From an uncultured Bacteroidales bacterium (GTDB lineage: Bacteria; Bacteroidota; Bacteroidia; Bacteroidales; Paludibacteraceae): 15,197 bases of DNA. This document shows positions 13,138 through 15,197 of this stretch, one piece after another. The translations under genes were made by a program, and so were the position numbers. The stretch lies in assembly GCA_945949375.1 (NCBI GenBank), contig CAMFEN010000008.1, positions 1 through 15,197 on the forward strand, read 5' to 3'. The notes under the pieces were generated by a model. That model had not been told where the DNA came from and ran no database searches. It was given only the letters and a program-made list of their open reading frames with translations. How positions within the stretch are numbered: the first letter of the stretch is position 1; every line of letters begins with the position of its first letter.

Positions 13138-14436
13138 ATGCACAAGAATGAGATTGATATAGTTACTTTGGGTTGTTCGAAGAACCTTGTGGATGCCGAG
13201 CGACTGATGCGCCAACTGGAGTTGGCAGGGTATCGGTGTGTGCATGACGCGGAGGAGCCGAAAGGCGAGATAGCCGTTATCAACACCTGCGGATTCATCG
13301 GCGATGCCAAAGAGGAGAGTATCAACATGATACTGGAGTTTGCGGCGCGGAAGACGGCGGGGAAACTGCGGCGGCTGTACGTGATGGGGTGTTTGTCGGA
13401 GCGATACCTGCACGAGTTGGAGCAAGAGATTCCGGAGCTGGATAAGTGGTTCGGGAAGTTCAATTTCATGCAGTTGGTGGAGGAGTTGAGTGCCCTGCAG
13501 CAGCCGATGACCTGCCAACAGGAGCGCGTGCTGACCACACCTGCACACTATGCGTATCTGAAGATTTCGGAGGGGTGTAACCGCTTCTGCTCGTATTGCG
13601 CGATACCGCTGATAACAGGCAGGCATACCTCGCGGCGGAAAGAGGAGATACTGGATGAGGTCAGGTGGCTGGTGAGCAAGGGTGTGAAGGAACTGAACGT
13701 GATTGCGCAAGACCTTTCGTCCTACGGGCTGGACTTGTACGGGCGGCATTGTCTGCCAGAGTTGGTGGATGAGATGGCGGGCATCGCGGGCGTGGAATGG
13801 ATACGGTTGCATTACGCTTATCCGACGGATTTTCCCGAAGAGTTGCTGGAGGTGATGGCGAAGCATGCGAATGTGTGCAAGTACTTGGATATCGCGTTGC
13901 AGCATTGCACCGACCACATGCTGGGGCTGATGCGGCGGCATATCACGCGCGCAGAGCAGGACGCGCTCATCCGCAAGATACGCGAGGCGGTACCCGGGAT
14001 ATGTATCCGCACGACACTGCTGGTGGGGCACCCCGGGGAGACGGAGGAGGACTTTGAGGCACTGAAAGACTGGGTGCGCGAGATGCGGTTCGACCGCATG
14101 GGGGCTTTCGCCTACTCCGACGAAGAGGGAACTTATGCCAATCTGCACTATTCAGACGATATTCCGCAAGCGGTGAAGGAACAGCGCGTGGCGGAGATAA
14201 TGGCTATTCAGCAGGAGATTTCGCGTGAGTTGGAAGAGAAGAAAGTGGGGACGGTGGAGAAGGTGGTGATAGACCGCGAGGAAGGCGATTACTACATTGG
14301 ACGGACGCAATACGACTCGCCGGAGGTGGACTGCGAGGTGCTGATAGAGAAACAAACACCGCTGGAGATAGGGCAGTTCTATCTTGTGCGGATTACTCGC
14401 GCGGAGGAGTTTGACCTCTACGGAGAGGTGCAATAA
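13138..14436 (+). CDS. rimO: Ribosomal protein S12 methylthiotransferase RimO
   Basis: RimO is a radical-SAM enzyme with two iron-sulfur clusters that adds a methylthio group to the conserved aspartate of ribosomal protein S12. From ATG 13138 the protein has 432 residues. N-terminal cluster cysteines are Cys13 (LGCSKN), Cys51 (NTCGF) and Cys85 (MGCLSERY). The radical-SAM cysteines are Cys147, Cys151 and Cys154 (GCNRFCSYC). A TRAM-like substrate-binding domain occupies about 370-432. A GTG at 13123 would add five residues (VERCF), but MHKNEIDIVTLGCSKNLVD fits the family start better. The motifs separate it from MiaB. It follows recQ after a repeat array and lies 15 nt before the HU gene, so rimO, HU and the next gene are probably cotranscribed. 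Confidence 0.95.
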   Translation: MHKNEIDIVTLGCSKNLVDAERLMRQLELAGYRCVHDAEEPKGEIAVINTCGFIGDAKEESINMILEFAARKTAGKLRRLYVMGCLSERYLHELEQEIPELDKWFGKFNFMQLVEELSALQQPMTCQQERVLTTPAHYAYLKISEGCNRFCSYCAIPLITGRHTSRRKEEILDEVRWLVSKGVKELNVIAQDLSSYGLDLYGRHCLPELVDEMAGIAGVEWIRLHYAYPTDFPEELLEVMAKHANVCKYLDIALQHCTDHMLGLMRRHITRAEQDALIRKIREAVPGICIRTTLLVGHPGETEEDFEALKDWVREMRFDRMGAFAYSDEEGTYANLHYSDDIPQAVKEQRVAEIMAIQQEISRELEEKKVGTVEKVVIDREEGDYYIGRTQYDSPEVDCEVLIEKQTPLEIGQFYLVRITRAEEFDLYGEVQ

Positions 14437-14451
14437 ACACTTTAAATCATT

Positions 14452-14730
14452 ATGACCATGCTTACAAAAGAACTGATAAATAAGATAGCCGCGAGTTCGG
14501 GTCTGTCGAAGAGCCTGACGGAAGATATGGTAGGTGCCCTCACTGCCGAGATGCGCGATGCCTTGATGGCGGACAAGAGTGTGTCGATACAAGGACTGGG
14601 CGTGTTTGAGGTGCGAGAGCGCAGCGAGCGCGTGAATGTGCACCCGAAGACCGGCGAGCGGCAAGTGATACCCGCCAAACAACAACTGACATTCAAACCG
14701 GTTAGTACCTTAAAAGAAGTATTTAATTGA
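14452..14730 (+). CDS. HU/IHF-family DNA-binding protein
   Basis: This 92-residue protein has the HU fold signature: helical N-terminus TKELINKIAASSGLSK, GLGVF at 48-52, and the DNA-binding arm VNVHPKTGERQVIPAK at about 61-76, with Pro65 as the intercalating proline. HU dimers bend and compact DNA in the nucleoid. ATG at 14458 is an equally plausible start, giving MLTKEL. It lies 15 nt after rimO and 8 nt before a second HU-like gene, with no promoter seen between, so it probably shares the rimO transcript. Whether it forms homodimers or pairs with the neighbouring paralogue cannot be told from sequence. Confidence 0.92.
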   Translation: MTMLTKELINKIAASSGLSKSLTEDMVGALTAEMRDALMADKSVSIQGLGVFEVRERSERVNVHPKTGERQVIPAKQQLTFKPVSTLKEVFN

Positions 14731-14738
14731 GATAACAG

Positions 14739-15197
14739 GTGGCTGATAACAAACTAAATAATGTGCATTTGCGTCAGGCAATAATAGATAGGACGGACGC
14801 AACGGAGCGGGAAGCGAATTTGTTTCTCCGCGTGCTGGTAGAGCAGATAATAGCAGGCTTGCAAGGCGGTGAACAGATAAAAATCAATGGATTAGGGATA
14901 TTTCGTCTGCAAGAGATGGCGCCGCGCAAGAGCGTGAATGTGAACACAGGCGAGCCTATTATCATCCCCGGCTACACGAAGGTGATGTTCGCGCCGGAGG
15001 TGAGCATGCGGGAGATGGTGGAGAAGAACAAGAGTGTAACTCCTATCGTGAACCTGAATGGTGATTCTTCGGCAGCCCCTGTGGACGAAGAAGCGTTGAG
15101 CCCATTGGAGAAATTAGGGCGGCAGGCTGATGAGATAGTGGGGATTTTAGCAGACCTTGGTCAAGACCCGCGCATGCGTTCGCAGGCAGCGGAGGAG
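14739..15197 (+). CDS. Divergent HU-like protein with C-terminal extension (3' end beyond window)
   Basis: A GTG at 14739, 8 nt after the HU stop, opens a frame that stays open for 153 codons to the right edge; an in-frame TAA at 14733 excludes an earlier start, and GTG at 14763 is an alternative. Residues 10-95 follow the HU pattern (LRQAIIDRTDATEREANLFL, NGLGIF at 50-55, VNVNTGEPIIIPGYTKVMFAP). Compared with the neighbouring HU, the arm tip is two residues shorter and lacks the HPK with the intercalating proline. After residue 96 a low-complexity linker leads to a probable helical segment (LEKLGRQADEIVGILADL) that HU lacks. It may be a specialised or structural paralogue. The role of the extension is unknown. 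Confidence 0.82.
   Translation, partial: MADNKLNNVHLRQAIIDRTDATEREANLFLRVLVEQIIAGLQGGEQIKINGLGIFRLQEMAPRKSVNVNTGEPIIIPGYTKVMFAPEVSMREMVEKNKSVTPIVNLNGDSSAAPVDEEALSPLEKLGRQADEIVGILADLGQDPRMRSQAAEE

Noticed and set aside
12976..14148. 390-codon minus-strand ORF opposite rimO
   Set aside because: It is a shadow of rimO, which has all its cysteine motifs on the plus strand. The predicted peptide is rich in Gln, His and Leu with no domain.
1..15197. tRNA, rRNA, transposase, phage or toxin-antitoxin genes
   Set aside because: Looked for on both strands by eye; none with recognisable sequence features was found.

Overview
The window reads as chromosomal DNA of a Bacteroidota member, most likely order Bacteroidales. 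Four putative promoters fit the phylum-specific form TTG-N20-TAnnTTTG with exactly the same 20-nt spacer. Start codons lack obvious Shine-Dalgarno sequences. The gene families fit too: a PCMD-type secreted protein with cadherin-like repeats, a membrane-anchored LytTR regulator, a long RecQ, and a rimO-HU-HU cluster. I cannot name a genus.

Layout. 1-3813 (minus) is the 5' part of a giant secreted repeat protein that runs off the left edge, with a good promoter and a terminator-like hairpin upstream. 4079-4780 (minus) is an SGNH/GDSL hydrolase. 4781-5760 is a long intergenic region. It holds a putative 30-residue membrane peptide gene with its own promoter, operator-like repeats, and several palindromic dispersed repeats. 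5761-6570 (plus) is a four-helix membrane protein with a LytTR DNA-binding domain; its last 17 bp overlap the convergent rlmN. 6554-10029 (minus) reads MFS sugar transporter, then mscS, then rlmN, a probable operon. 10030-10826 is a second repeat-rich intergenic region with two back-to-back promoters and two arrays of an 11-bp repeat. 10827-15197 (plus) holds recQ, rimO, a HU protein and a second HU-like protein cut by the right edge.

The core genes are housekeeping: rRNA/tRNA methylation, ribosomal protein S12 methylthiolation, DNA repair, nucleoid proteins and osmotic safety. The less ordinary content lies in the secreted repeat protein, the unnoticed small ORF and its control region, and the intergenic repeat families. 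At least two repeat families have entered coding sequence: one supplies the C-terminal tail of the SGNH hydrolase, and another palindrome appears twice inside rlmN. No phage, transposase, CRISPR, tRNA or rRNA was recognised. No convincing new multi-gene defence or biosynthetic system is visible.
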